Origin: Hypomesus transpacificus
Taxonomy: Eukaryota; Chordata; Actinopteri; Osmeriformes; Osmeridae
Length of the DNA: 64,000 nt
Direction: 5' to 3'
Assembly (NCBI RefSeq): GCF_021917145.1
Contig: NC_061061.1
Location: 11,695,448-11,759,447, forward strand
Below are positions 1-18,000 of the stretch, in pieces. Within the stretch, counting starts at the first letter, position 1. Every line of letters starts with the position of its first letter. Made by a program: the position numbers and the translations under genes. The notes below the pieces were generated by a model. That model was not told the DNA's origin. It did not search any database and was given only the letters and a program-made list of their open reading frames with translations.

Positions 1-265
1 ACACAAAAGGAACGTTACGCGGCCAGCTATATGGTGAATGTAATGTACTCATAAAGACTATTCGTATTTATACAAAGAAGCTCTTGTTTTCCTTCTTTTA
101 ATAATAACAAAAAATACATAACCAAACAGCATAACATAGTAATGTGTCATACATATATCATAATTACATTGAAACAGGGGAATTTAAGATTTGATCATAA
201 TGTTCAATACAGATATTGGCTTTTTGGTTTTCCAAAGCAGCACATGTCCACAACTAAACCAAACG

Positions 266-273
266 TGACGTCA
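266..273 (+). promoter_or_regulatory. Perfect CRE palindrome in pabpc1 promoter
   Basis: The sequence TGACGTCA, the consensus site for CREB/ATF factors, lies about 80 bp upstream of the inferred pabpc1 transcription start. The match is seen directly; its use as a promoter element is inferred from position. Confidence 0.5.
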
Positions 274-344
274 CAGTCGTCGCCCAGCGTCGCGGTGTAG
301 ACTCGGCATTCCATCCACATGACATTTCATTCCTGTTATTCGTC

Positions 345-6067
<5,723 letters not shown>

Positions 6068-6840
6068 GACGAGGTGTGTTGAAGAAGTAAAGCTACTGTG
6101 TGTAATACTAATAACTTCAAATAGGGCTGCGTTTCCCAAAGCGTCGTAAGCCTAAGTTGATCGTAGAATCCATCGTGGGCCTACGATGAATCCTAGTTTT
6201 ACGGGCCGTTCCCAAAGACATGGTAGCTAAAGTATCTCTTGAAAATTCGTACTACTCCTTACGAGCATGTTTGGGAAACGCACGTAAGACATATCGATGG
6301 TTTCGTTTCTTGCTCGATCGTTGCTACGATCCATTGTTATTTGGAAACGCAGCCCGGGTCAATTATGCTGACGTGATGATTTCATATCTTGGCGTTGATG
6401 TTCTGCTAATTTCGTGTTCCCGTTTCAGGTAATGGAAATCATTGAAACCTGCTTCACCGAAGAAAAAGTTTGAAAAAAAAAAAACGTTTAAACATCGAAA
6501 AACTGAAAACACCGAAAACATTGCAAAATGAATAAATTTATATCTTTAAAAAAAGAACGGATGATTGACTTTGCCAGGTCTAGTAAAAGTCAAGCTAGAC
6601 CTTGATGATAAGAATACAAAAGTTTCTTTAAAAAATAGAAAAATTTGAAAATTGAAAGTTTGAAAAATGGGATGAATACATTCCTACTTACATACTTTGT
6701 CCTTTGCTCTGTCGTTGCTCAGAATGTCAACTGATACGTATGTACAGAGGCGATAGCTGAGCATTTTGAAAAGTTATTAGGGTTGTAATGCTGCTGGTTG
6801 TAATAAATCTCACAATAAATCAAACAATTTGAATTGTGCC
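6068..6840 (+). other. pabpc1: pabpc1 3' UTR with an intron directly after the stop
   Basis: The stop codon ends at 6067. A plausible donor lies at 6074 (GAG|GTGTGT) and an acceptor ends at 6428 (TTTCAG), so the last exon is read as 6429 to about 6840. That exon contains blocks I recall from the human PABPC1 3' UTR in the same order: TGCTTCACCGAAGAAAAA, AAACATCGAAAAACT, ACATTGCAAAAT, GCCAGGTCTAG and CTCAGAATGTCA. Candidate poly(A) signals AATAAA lie at 6531, 6802 and 6814. The last junction would sit only about 6 nt after the stop, too close to trigger nonsense-mediated decay by the 50-55 nt rule. Confidence 0.7.
6124..6355. mobile_element. MITE-like element with GGGCTGCGTTTCC termini
   Basis: The ends are near-perfect inverted repeats: GGGCTGCGTTTCCCAAA at the left, and its complement with one base fewer at the right. 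The element is about 232 bp, has no transposase and sits wholly in the pabpc1 3' UTR intron. No clear target-site duplication is visible, so the superfamily is unassigned. A 70-residue open frame over it is not a gene. Confidence 0.65.
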
Positions 6841-9800
6841 CCTTCTTCCAGCTCAGAAATGATAAAGCCTTAGTGTTCTCTTCCAACAGGAGTACAAATG
6901 CTGTTTAGTATTTCCAAAGTGCATCAGGAGACAGGAAAAATCCTCCACTTACAACACACACCTCCAGGTGGCAGCAGAGTTTAGGCAGCTTGTGTGAGTG
7001 CCTAGTTGATTGACAAGTTCAGTTCTTAGGCTACTTGGAACACATTTTCCTATATTGGATTATATAAACAAATATGTCCATGTGTGCATTTATGATTGGC
7101 TTTGATCAAGTCCTAGATCATGTTTTCATGATGATGCCTCTAACTCTGGATGTAGCTTCAGTTCACCCACATGCATATTATCTGGTCCCTCATGCTAGTC
7201 CCAGGGGTGGTATCTACTTTTCTGTTTACTTTTCTGACAGCGGCCTGTCTCTTGTAACCTAGTTGCTTCAACTGTTACTCCAAAGCTGGATCTCTGTTTA
7301 TAGCACTTCACAACATCAGACACTTCCATCAGTGCATACTGGAAATGGGGTTCCATCATGTAATTCTGCCCTCTAACAGTGTAAACTCTTTAAACTAGAG
7401 CAGAGGAGACTTGGCAGGGTGTTTGTGGGAACCATGGTTGAGTGCGTCAAGGGGATAGAGGGCAGCAACCTTGATTAACTAAGGAGTTTCCCAGAGAGCA
7501 GCATTCAGACCCATATGCCTGAATCTCCTTTTCTTACAGTACATGGTTTGGGAATGAGAATCGGAGGTTCTTCAACGCCAACGGTTTCTGGTTCTTTTCT
7601 CATAAAGCTTGGCTGGCGTCATAGTTCAATCTGCATCTCAACAATTCGTTTTTCTTAACAATGCCAGACATTTGATTACTTTTCATTAACTTCCCAAATG
7701 TCAGATATGCTGTGGTATTTCTTTGAACAACCAGCACCAGCAAAACAAAGCCTTTAGACTTCTCTTAGGTTCCCTCATGAGCCAATGTCTACAGCCTGGC
7801 AAGGGAGTCAGACTCTCCAAGCCTGGACGCTGTGTTTTATTAGAACAGCAGGCACTTCCAATGTCTCACCAAGACTCCAACACAAACATTTCCAGACCTA
7901 CAACCTCCTTGTTTAAGCTGGACTCGACCTTAGCATACTTTAGCACTGATGCGCAGCACATGACCAATTCGGAGGAACTTTTCAAGAGGTCATCGAGCTC
8001 GGACTGTAGCATGTTTTTATTGTTGTTTGTTCATGGCCCATGGAGGGATTTGGGGTAAACATATTTTGTCCTCACAGTTTGATAGCTGAATGAGAGGACA
8101 TAGCTGTGTGGTGTGGGAATTCTGTAATTTGTCTTGGTTCACCAAGATGGTTCACCTCAGGCCCCCTGCCCAGGGATCGACAATAAGTACAGCCAGTTTG
8201 CTATTTACACTCTAAAAATGCCTTATAGAGACAGACCCTCACAGAACAGTCTTATCTTGATCATCATCTTCCCAAACTGTCACCACCTTTGTTTTCCAAG
8301 CTTTTTTTTTATATTCCGCCCTCCCTCGTCTGGAACCGTTTCATTTTCTCATAAAAAACCCTGAGCTGCAGTACAAGGCAAGGAGCTCTTTAAGTGTGAG
8401 GTGAATCATGTGCAGCAGAAAGAGCCATAAAGTAGCAGCCTTCTTACAGCAACACAACAGTGCTCTGCCTAGTCTGTTGTGCTGACCTGCATCTTTTGAT
8501 TGTATAAAAGCCTCAGCTTACCCCAGATTCCTCGTGTCACATGATGCCTTCTCAGTCTGCTGCCTCTCACTTGTCTGGGCCTGATGTTCAATCTCTATTC
8601 AGAGAAGCTGGCTCGCTTGATGGGGCATTAACAGGAAGTCAAAACGAAAGAAATGAGTAGGACTGGTTGATGTGAGACTATAGTGGTAAAAGGGACACTT
8701 ACTCTCCTCGCATCGTGCCTCGTCACCCCTCCATTTTAGAAGACACTGGAAGGTTGTCCATGTAATCCTCTCTAGGGTGGATGCAAAACATCTGTCTGCC
8801 CTGTCTGTGCCACATATCTGGGAAGAGTTGTGCAATTGCATATTTCAAAGCAAACTATTTTGTTTTAGCTGTGTTTTGAAAGGAGTGTGGGAAGGAGTGG
8901 AAAAGATTGTTCACTCTACTGTATGTGTGATATCCATTATTTCAGTGAGGGGCTGATGTGTGTCTGTGCATTCTCAAAAAACTACATTCATTGTATAAAA
9001 TCTGTCTTAGTCTCTCCACTGGTTCTTCAAATCATAAAAGCTATGACTTACCTTTATAGAGGAAGTGTTTGGATAGTGAAGGAAGACTTTATGATTGTTT
9101 ATCTGGTAGCTATGGACACATAATATAGAGTCTGGGTTAGCACTGGGTTTCAGTTCTTAATCATAAAGGGGAATTACAACAATTATGTGTGTGTGTGTGT
9201 GTGTTTCATGACAGGGAGCTATATCATCTTGTGTCTTCCGACCTATTAAATACAGAGCAGTAGCTTTTTTATGATCTATTTGAATCTTGGTTGGTTGTGA
9301 AGGTGTTGAATGTCGAGGACTCTGTGTCTGTGATGCAAAATACATGCTCTGTTTAGAAGTCTGCCAGGATTTGACTACTCTCAGCTGCTGTGTGCTGGTG
9401 TTAGTGATCAAATACCTCACAGTGATTGTGCTTCCCGTTCTCAGATAGGAGGCGGCGAGATGGTACATCTGGCTGGATGTGAGGGAAAAGAAAATGGGAG
9501 CTGTAAATTCAGTGAGTCTTGTGTGTCAGCAATTTGTCGACACCAGCATATTTCATTTCAATGTGAGAGAACATGTGTTTGATGTGTTTTGAGCAGCTTC
9601 TCCCAACAAAATTATTAAATATATATTCAAAGGTGCTGTATATATCCTTTGTATTTATATATATATATATTATGCTCAAACAATTTAAACAAAAATATAC
9701 ATAGATCTTCTGATTAATTGGACTGTGTAGAGGACTCTGCACGTTAACTTCTATTGACTGACATGACTGTGAAGTATGTCTTTAACTTCAAATTCCATGA

Positions 9801-10036
9801 AGCCAGGCAGTATCCTAATGTATCTCCTATCTCTAACAGTTATGAGAAGCATGTGAGCAATGTCAACGTCGGGTAACTGGCTGTCTGTATGGGAATTAAC
9901 ACATTTTCATTTCCAACGTCATTTCAAATTACATTTTTCAGTTCGAAAGTGATCAATCAATCTGTCAAATGTATCCACCTGACAAATCTCAAAATAAATC
10001 GGGATTTAACATGCCTACGTTTGTACATGAACAAAG
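6841..10036. other. Intergenic region, no gene seen
   Basis: Between the pabpc1 poly(A) signals and the rnf19a promoter I see no spliced gene, RNA gene or long conserved frame. It is AT-rich with a (TG)n tract at about 9185-9205 and a short (TA)n tract at about 9657-9671. Confidence 0.6.
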
Positions 10037-10083
10037 TCTCGCGAGATATGTAAAAACAGTTTCGAATAGTCAACGCGACCAAT
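10037..10083 (+). promoter_or_regulatory. rnf19a: Candidate rnf19a promoter: TCTCGCGAGA and CCAAT box
   Basis: The 10-bp palindrome TCTCGCGAGA is at 10037-10046 and a CCAAT box at 10079-10083. The palindrome is a known element of TATA-less vertebrate promoters. Both lie just upstream of the inferred non-coding first exon. The motifs are seen; the assignment to rnf19a is inferred because it is the next gene on this strand. Confidence 0.5.
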
Positions 10084-10119
10084 GAACAACGGGTGAGCTT
10101 GAGCTGTTGATCAGAGCGG

Positions 10120-10276
10120 ATGAAGGTGGGACCGCCGACCGAAAAGAAGTATATTGGAAAATGTGAAAGTGACGAGACAGCTTTTACCTGTTTTATTTGA
10201 TCAGGACCAGGATGTAAAGAGAAGGTGTTGATTTATTGAGATATCTCAAGACAAGTAGTTTTGCACTTGCTAATCG
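10120..10276 (+). other. rnf19a: Inferred non-coding first exon of rnf19a
   Basis: The rnf19a start codon lies in an exon with an upstream acceptor, so a non-coding exon must lie further 5'. The best candidate follows the TCTCGCGAGA/CCAAT motifs and ends at a donor at 10277 (CG|GTACGT). Its 5' end is not determined. Transcript data are needed to confirm it. Confidence 0.35.
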
Positions 10277-10319
10277 GTACGTTCACTGCGTTTCTATGTT
10301 GGTTGACTCCTAAAAATTG

Positions 10320-10830
10320 CAACCCAGTTGCTAGCGAGCTAACGTCTCGTTAGCACGCAAACTAGCTAGCGAGAGCTAGGGAGGTAGCTATTGCCCGCTG
10401 TGTGAGTTAGCTAGTGCTAGCTTAGTCTACTCGCTGGAATCAAAGATGACTATATAAACACATTATAATGTGTCGCTGTTGTAAATTGTTACCTGATTTA
10501 GCTAGCGTGTGTACTTCATTAGCAACCTTTCGCATTTAGCTATCTTAGATTGCGACAAAACGTAATGCGTTTATTTTTGTTTAACGTTCCATGGAATGTT
10601 TATGTTCCAGGAAATACTCAGTCTCAGAACTAGTAGTCTACTTGCAGTTCACCCACTGTTGATCACTCGGCTGCCAGTTGCTAACTCGCTAGCTATCTAG
10701 ATTTCTGATGGGTCCTGTGTCCTATACAGTTATACCTCTGACTTCATTGTGTTGGAGAACGATAGTTAGCGTTAGTTAGTCTAGTTAGTGTTTTTCGCAG
10801 CTAGCTAACGTTAGCTGGCTAGTATGCTCA
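10320..10830. repeat. GCTAGC/GTTAGC-rich tract
   Basis: This part of the first rnf19a intron is dense in overlapping GCTAGC, GTTAGC and AGCTA words in both orientations. No unit length is fixed and no frame is coding. A similar motif-rich stretch lies at 26935-27190. Confidence 0.55.
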
Positions 10831-12057
10831 GGCCAACCTTTGTAATAGAAAGGTAGCTCTATGACTGAGCCTGGAATTAACGCATTTACCCGCTTTTTAT
10901 AATTCCTCACGTATGTATCATGGTCATTATAGCCAACGTCAAACTGTAAGATATAGAATCTGCCCAACCAGCCATTATATTTGGAAAACATTTAAAAAAA
11001 ATTAAGTCGTCTGTTGTGACAAATGTTTCACAAATGTTGACAATATGCATCCAAGTGTGTATCTAATCTCTTAATTTTAACTTGAATATTGTGTGTGTTT
11101 GCAGACTTAAAAGCGTATACACCATGGCTAGCTCGATATGAAACTAACATACAATTGTGTGCATACCGGGAGTTTATGAGACCTAGTCTGTAATGAGTCA
11201 GTTAAATTGCATACCATTAACTTACTTCCTATATCACCTTGGTCAGTCAGACCTTGCTAGTCAGCGGTGATACCATGGATGTATAACACAAGCACATGGG
11301 CTGTCAGTGGGACAAGGTTGTCTACCTCCTTGCTTGGTTGTCAAGCAAACTGCACATAATCTGTAAGGTTAGCTATCTGGAGACCACCTGCCCTGCCTCA
11401 TGACAAGATAATGAGTGGGCTATGACAAACCTTAACGACACACTAAATAATGGATTTGTAGTCAGAGGTGTGTGTGTGTGATAGTAAGTAAATGTGTTTA
11501 CATTGGTGGCCTTGGTCTGAAGGCCGTTGTTTACAGGGAGACTTTGTTTTTTCACAAAAGCCGGCTAAGTGTTTTTTTATCACATCTCTGGACCTTTGCC
11601 AGTCCGAGTGACGAATGAGATCTTCTGCTCTTGAGCTCTTCTCTCCACGGCGGCATTCCTCTCCTTGAGGGCAGACGTCATTGTTACATGAGTGTTCAAT
11701 CTGAGAGCAGATGTTTTCCCTGGCAGGGAGACTGACAGCAGCCTCCGAACACAGCTGTTTGGAGCAGCAAGGAGATAGTGTTCTAACGTGTCTGATCAAA
11801 TCAAGTCAGCATAACCTCTTTCAGCTGGTGGGAGTGTTTGGGGCTTTCTGTCTGATGGCAAATTGGGTTATTTGGGTGTATGAACGACCTTTTGAAGTTT
11901 CACACAACTTGGACAACCTTCCAATGGACAACAGTAGGTTACCTGCGTGTACGTTTTTAAAGTTACTGGTCTGACAGATGTTTCCCCCCCCCCTCTCTTC
12001 TCCCACCCAGGTGTTGAGGTGTCGAAGCCCCACATTGAGAGGGGCTAGCTGGCTGAT

Positions 12058-12093
12058 ATGATTGATTCACCGGAAGAAGCCACCATGTCTTAA
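12058..12093 (+). CDS. Upstream ORF in rnf19a leader (11 codons)
   Basis: A short frame starts at ATG 12058 and stops at TAA 12091-12093. A second in-frame ATG at 12085 sits in an exact GCCACCATG Kozak context two codons before the stop. It lies in the leader only if the acceptor at 12010 is used; a second strong acceptor at 12178 would remove it. Any effect on rnf19a translation is inference. Confidence 0.45.
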   Translation: MIDSPEEATMS

Positions 12094-12195
12094 ACCGTGT
12101 CCCGCCCGCGGAAAACCTGTCCCCCCACCCCGGACCCCCACCCCCCTCCCCCGTCCACCCCCCTCTCCCCCTCCCAGGCCTGGCCCTCCCTGTCC

Positions 12196-12201
12196 ATGTG
12201 A
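12196..12201 (+). promoter_or_regulatory. rnf19a: Start-stop element ATGTGA in rnf19a leader
   Basis: An ATG immediately followed by TGA lies 42 nt upstream of the rnf19a start codon. It is retained whichever leader acceptor (12010 or 12178) is used. Start-stop elements can stall initiating ribosomes; that role here is inferred. Confidence 0.4.
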
Positions 12202-12242
12202 GAGGCGTGGCCGGTTCCCCTCTACCCCTCTCTGGAGGAGAC

Positions 12243-14990
12243 ATGAGTCTCAAGAAGCCCCAGATGGGTTCGGACAGGGACCTCCAGTCCACCGCCTCCT
12301 CCATCAGCCTGCCCTCGGTCAAGAAGACCCCCAAGAAGAGGCGCCTGTCCCTGGCCGCCTTCTTCCGACGGCGCCGGGAGCCCAAGCGCAAGTCCCGCGA
12401 GCTCCACGTCGGGCTGGGAGGGGTGGACGGCATCGCCAGCATAGAGAGCATCCACTCCGAGATGTGCAACGACAAGAACTCCGCCTTCTCCGTGGCGGGG
12501 GCGGCCTCCACCTCCTCGGGGGGCTCCTCCGCCGCCGCCGGCCCCTCCTCCCCTCCCTCCTTGGGGCTGCTGGAGTGCCCCCTGTGCCTTCTGCGTCACT
12601 CCAGGGACTGCTTCCCGGACATCATGACGTGCCACCACCGCTCGTGCGCCGACTGCCTGCGCCAGTACCTGCGCATCGAGATCTCCGAAAGCCGCGTCAA
12701 CATCTGCTGCCCCGAGTGCTCGGAGCGCTTCAACCCCCACGACATCCGTATGATCCTGGCCGACCACGCCCTCATGGAGAAGTACGAGGAGTTCATGCTG
12801 CGCCGCTGGCTGGTGGCCGACCCCGACTGCCGCTGGTGCCCCGCCCCGGACTGCGGGTGAGAGCAGCACACACACACACACATCACAGAACATGGGTGGG
12901 CAGCCCTAGCTCGCTGTCTGGCCCTCTGGTCTGGGCCTCTGGTCTAGGCCTTGGGTCCAGCTCAGTGGACCGCCCTAGCTAGCTGTCTGGGCCTCTTGGT
13001 CCAGCTCTGTGGACCGCCCTAGCTATCTGTCTGGGCCTCTTGGTCCAGCTCTGTGGACCGCCCTAGCTAGCTGTCTGGGCCTCTTGGTCCAGCTCAGTGG
13101 ACCGCCCTAGCTAGATGTCTGGGCCTCTTGGTCCAGCTCTGTGGACCGCCCTAGCTAGCTGTCTGGGCCTCTTGGTCCAGCTCAGTGGACCGCCCTAGCT
13201 AGCTGTCTGGGCCTCTTGGTCCAGCTCTGTGGACCGCCCTAGCTAGCTGTCTGGGCCTCTTGGTCCAGCTCAGTGGACCGCCTTAGCTAGATGTTTGGGC
13301 CTCTTGGTCCAGCTCTGTGGACCGCCCTAGCTAGCTGTCTGGGCCTCTTGGTCCAGCTCTGTGGACCGCCCTAGCTAGCTGTCTGGGCCTCTTGGTCCAG
13401 CTCTGTGGACCGCCCTAGCTAGCTGTCTGGGCCTTGGGTCCAGCTCTGTGGACCGCCCTAGCTAGCTGTCTGGGCCTTGGGTCCAGCTCTGTGGACCGCC
13501 CTAGCTAGCTGTCTGGGCCTCTGCTGCAGTGGAACAAAAGTGTGGCGTCTGGCCGGCGGTCTGCTGACACCAGCGTTTGGGCCCATTGTGCTTTCATAAG
13601 TAGAATGGAGTTGGAGCCCAGCCTGGGTCACGTGACCATAGGGGTGGGAGAGGAGAGGAGGATGGCACTGCCAGGGCCAAGAGTGGTGGCACCGAACAGA
13701 ACATGCTGCTGATTGGTGCCTTGGAGTTGCTAGGACAACAACAGGCCCTAACTGAAGCTCTTTAGCCCAGTCTCATAGGATCACTGTGTGTCTGGATGTC
13801 AGAGTGACACTGACACACAGCTGAGTCCCTTTCTTTTATGGATTGCCAGTGTATTTACTAGGGCTCTGTTGGTAAGGCAAATGGTTCAGCCAATTTGTAG
13901 AGCCATTAACAGTAAATGTGATATTGTGGAGGGTTCGGTGTGTGGAATACACCAGACATGGATTATCAGGGTTAGGATCGGTTAGAGGATAAGAGGTAGG
14001 GGAGGAGCCCCTTCTTTAGGAACCTGCCACAGCCCCCAGTCTCAGCCCCGTCTCAGCCCCAAGTCCCAGCCCCCTGTCCCAGCCCCAAGTCCCAGCCCCA
14101 AGTCCCAGCCCCAAGTCTCAGCCCCCAGTCCCAGCCCCCAGTCTCAGCCCCAAGTCCCAGCCCCCAGTCTCAGCCCCGTCTCAGCCCCCTGTCCCAGCCC
14201 CCTGTCCCAGCCCCCTGTCCCAGCCCCCTGTCCCAGCCCCCTGTCTCAGCCCCCAGTCCCAGCCCCCAGTCCCAGCCCCTGTCCCAGCCCCCAGTCTCAG
14301 CCCCCTGTCCCAGCCCCCTGTTCCAGCCCCCAGTCCCAGCCCCCAGTCCCAGCCCCCAGTCCCAGCCCCCAGTCCCAGCCCCCTGTCTCAGCCCCCTGTC
14401 TCAGCCCCCTGTTCCAGCCCCCTGTTCCAGCCCCCTGTCCCAGCCCCCTGTCCCAGCCCCATGGTGCAGCCCTGTGTTCCACACCCCAGCTGAGTCACTA
14501 TCACCACCAGTCAGGGATTCCGAGGCCAGGGCGGCCTTGCTGGCTGATCCTGGGGGAAAGACTTTATTTACTCTACCTAAGCTCCACCCCCTGCTAGAGC
14601 AAATATTAGCTTGGCCACGAAAGATGGCCTTTCTGGCTCCAGCCTAGTACGCAGCAGATACCTGGTAGGAACAGATGGACTGCCATTGACCTGGAGGGGG
14701 GGAGAGGAGGAGGAGGAGGAGGGGAGAGGAGAGTGGCTAGGATAGGGTGGAGGGAGTTCCATCAGGAGGGTAGGAGGTAAGAAGGGAGTAGTGAGAGAAG
14801 GAGAGGTGATGTGCGTGGAGGGGGGCGGGCAGATGCCTGATCTGCTGTTGCCGTGTTAACGTTCCTGCTGACGGACGGGCTTGACCAGGGCCAGAGTCCA
14901 GACCAGGACCAGTGTGTTCTGGGTAAACATGACCTCAACCCCCCTACGCAGGAGATGTACATCTAGTCCACCCCACTCTCTTTCTCTCTG

Positions 14991-15021
<31 letters not shown>

Positions 15022-18000
15022 GTCTCTCTATCTGTCTCTCTATCTCTCTGTCTCTCTCTCTGTCTCTCTCTGTCTCTCTATCTTTCTCTCGTCTCTGTCT
15101 CTCGTCTCTCTCTCTGTCTCTCTCTCTGTCTCTCTATCTCTCTCTCGTTTCTCTCTCTGTCTCTCTATCTCTCTCTCGTCTCTCTCTCTGTCTCTCTATC
15201 TTTATCTCGTCTCTGTCTCTCGTCTCTCTCTCTGTCTCTCTATCTCTCTCTCGTCTCTCTCTCTGTCTCTCTATCTTTCTCTCGTCTCTCTCTCTGTCTC
15301 TCGTCTCTCTCTCTCTGTCTCTCGTCTCTCTCTCTGTCTCTCGTCTCTCTGTCTCTCGTCTGTACTGTGGCCTGCTGATGTGTCCCTCCCTGGTCAGTAA
15401 TTCCCAGCCAGGCCATGCAGGGCTGTGGATAGCTGTCTAATTCCATTCCTGAGTGACTGCCTGCTGGCCCCCCGCCACTGAGCCACACTGCTGCTGCAGT
15501 GCAGGGAAATACAGAGGGAGGGAGGGAGGGAGAGCGTGTGTGTGAGAGAGAGTTTGTGTGTGTGTCTGTGTGTGAGAGGTCGGATGCCCAGACGCGTTAG
15601 CTGTCTGATCGTCTTGATCGCGATGAACTTGAGCTCCTCGGGCCATGTTCACGTGCGACCCGCTCCACTTGGGAGTGTTGTCGGCAGTCATTTCCTTTTC
15701 TTCCAGCAATTGTTTGCAATGCTAAAACTCATAAAGACGTGTCTAGCTCCTCCTCCTCTGTGCGCTCTCGCTCTCTGTGTGTGTGTCCAGTTCAGAAGAG
15801 CAGCCGTTCAGCACGTCGTCAGGCCGTCGGGGCCGTGTTTTCAGACACGACAGCAGGTTTATGACCTCCGTCTGCACGGTCTTGGTGTTCTTTGTCTCCA
15901 TGGCACCTGGCCGCCCGACCTGTTCATGTTAGTCTTTCTTTATGACTCACTGTTCCGTTGGCTAGCACACCAGGCTTGGCTAGGAGGGTCCCTTGGATAG
16001 CCTGGGCGGTTTTGTGGTGTCTAGGGCTAGGAGTGGTCTGTTGTAACGTAGCCTGGTTTTGTGTTGTCTACGGCTAGGAGTGGTCTGTTGTAATGTAGCC
16101 TAGTTTTGTGTTGGCTAGGAGTGTTGTTTTAGTTGCCAGGAGAGTTTTCTTGGCCTACGTAGCTCATGTATCACTGTAAAACAATGGCCAGTAGACACAG
16201 ACAGCCCACACAAACGGATGGGAACTCCAGGCTAGACCCAGTCCTTGTAAAACCCTCGACCCAGTCCCTGGTCGAATGCTAGACCTGGCCCAGACCATGG
16301 TTCAACCCCAGGGCAGGCCTGAGGCCCAGAGCCTGAAGCCGGCCTCCTGGCCTCCCCCATCCCGCCCCCCCCCCCCGTGGTCCATTAGTCCAGTCTGCAG
16401 TGTGTATCAGCTAGGACACGGATGCTATCAAGCTGCAGAGGTTTTTTCCTGGATCATGTTAGGATTCCACACCCTGACCCTGGAACAGTCAACTGGGGTG
16501 AGGGTCCGAAACCTCCTCTGGTCTTTGTGAGGGATTTGGAGGGAGTAGAGAGGGAGATGTGGGGGAGGAAAGGGAGGCAGGCTGGGAACAGTGAACAGTG
16601 TGGGATCAACCGGGGCAGATTGGAACCCTGGATTAATGCTCCCTGATAGGAGGAGGGCGGGGTTATGTGAGGACACAGGAAGTACAGGATTGATTCTCTG
16701 GCTGATGGAGGAGGATTTGGCTGAAGGAGAGACTAGATTGAGGGAGGGAGGGATGGATGGAAGGAGGGAGGGACAGAGGGAGATCGAGGCCGATAAATGT
16801 AGGGTGAGACATCTGTACATCCCCCCTCTGTACCCCCCCCCCATCTCCTGAACCCTCCCACCGAAACGGCGGCCCCCTAACGCCCCTGCTCGTGGTCCGC
16901 AGGTATGCGGTGATCGCCTTCGGCTGCGCCAGCTGCCCCAAGCTGACGTGCGGGCGGGAGGGCTGCGGCACCGAGTTCTGCTACCACTGCAAGCAGCTGT
17001 GGCACCCCAACCAGACGTGCGACGCGGCGCGCCAGCAGCGGGCGCAGAGCCTGCGGCTGAGGACGGCTCGCTCCTCCTCCCTCAGCTACAGCCAGGAGAG
17101 CGGCGCCGCAGGTACGCGGGGAATGCGCACACACACACACTCTACACTCACTGCACGTGTGCCGCGCTCTGACGGTATCTCCCGCGGTCCCCGACCGTGA
17201 ACCGTCGCTTCTACTCGCTCTCCTTTTCTTCCAGTCACACACACAGTGTAGTCTTGCGACAAACGCCGCTCACGCGTGAGGTGTGGCTGTGTTCTTGCTC
17301 ACGGTGTTTCCTCCCTCTGCTCCGCCGCCCCCCCCCCCCCCCCCCCCCCCCAGCTGATGACATCAAGCCCTGTCCGCGCTGCGCCGCGTACATCATCAAG
17401 ATGAACGACGGCAGCTGCAATCACATGACCTGCGCCGTCTGCGGCTGTGAGTTCTGCTGGCTCTGCATGAAGGAGATCTCGGATCTGCACTACCTGAGGT
17501 GAGACACACACACACTTGCGCTACACACACGCGCCCCCACTCGCATCTGTCAGAGCATTCAGTGGTGCCTCACAGCTTTTACAGTAGCAGTAGGATGACA
17601 GGGAAATGGAAAGGAAATGGGAAAAAAAGCATTTTTTTATTGTCAGCTCTATTTGGAAACTTCCAGTTCACATCCAGTCTGTCAACATGGTCAGGATGTG
17701 CTCTTCCCTCGCCGTCTCCTCACCCACGCTCTCTCTCCTCTCCTCCCCCATCCTCCCCTCTCCTCCCCCACCGTCTCTCTCCTCTCCTCCCCCCACCCTC
17801 TCTCTCCCCTCCTCTCTCTCCTCTCCTCCCCCTGCCCCTCTCCTCCAGTCCGTCAGGGTGTACCTTCTGGGGCAAGAAGCCGTGGAGCCGGAAGAAGAAG
17901 ATCCTGTGGCAGCTGGGCACGCTGGTGGGCGCCCCCGTGGGCATCGCCCTCATCGCAGGCATCGCCATCCCCGCCATGATCATCGGCATCCCGGTGTACG

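Noticed and set aside
6220-6432. 70-codon open frame after pabpc1
   Set aside because: It overlaps the MITE in the 3' UTR intron and has no similarity to known proteins.
12062-12982. 306-codon plus-strand frame beginning at TTG
   Set aside because: It is a shadow frame over rnf19a exon 2 and its leader, starts at a non-ATG codon and runs past the donor at 12857.
14881-15378. 165-codon Ser/Leu-rich frame
   Set aside because: Product of the TC/GTCTC microsatellite.
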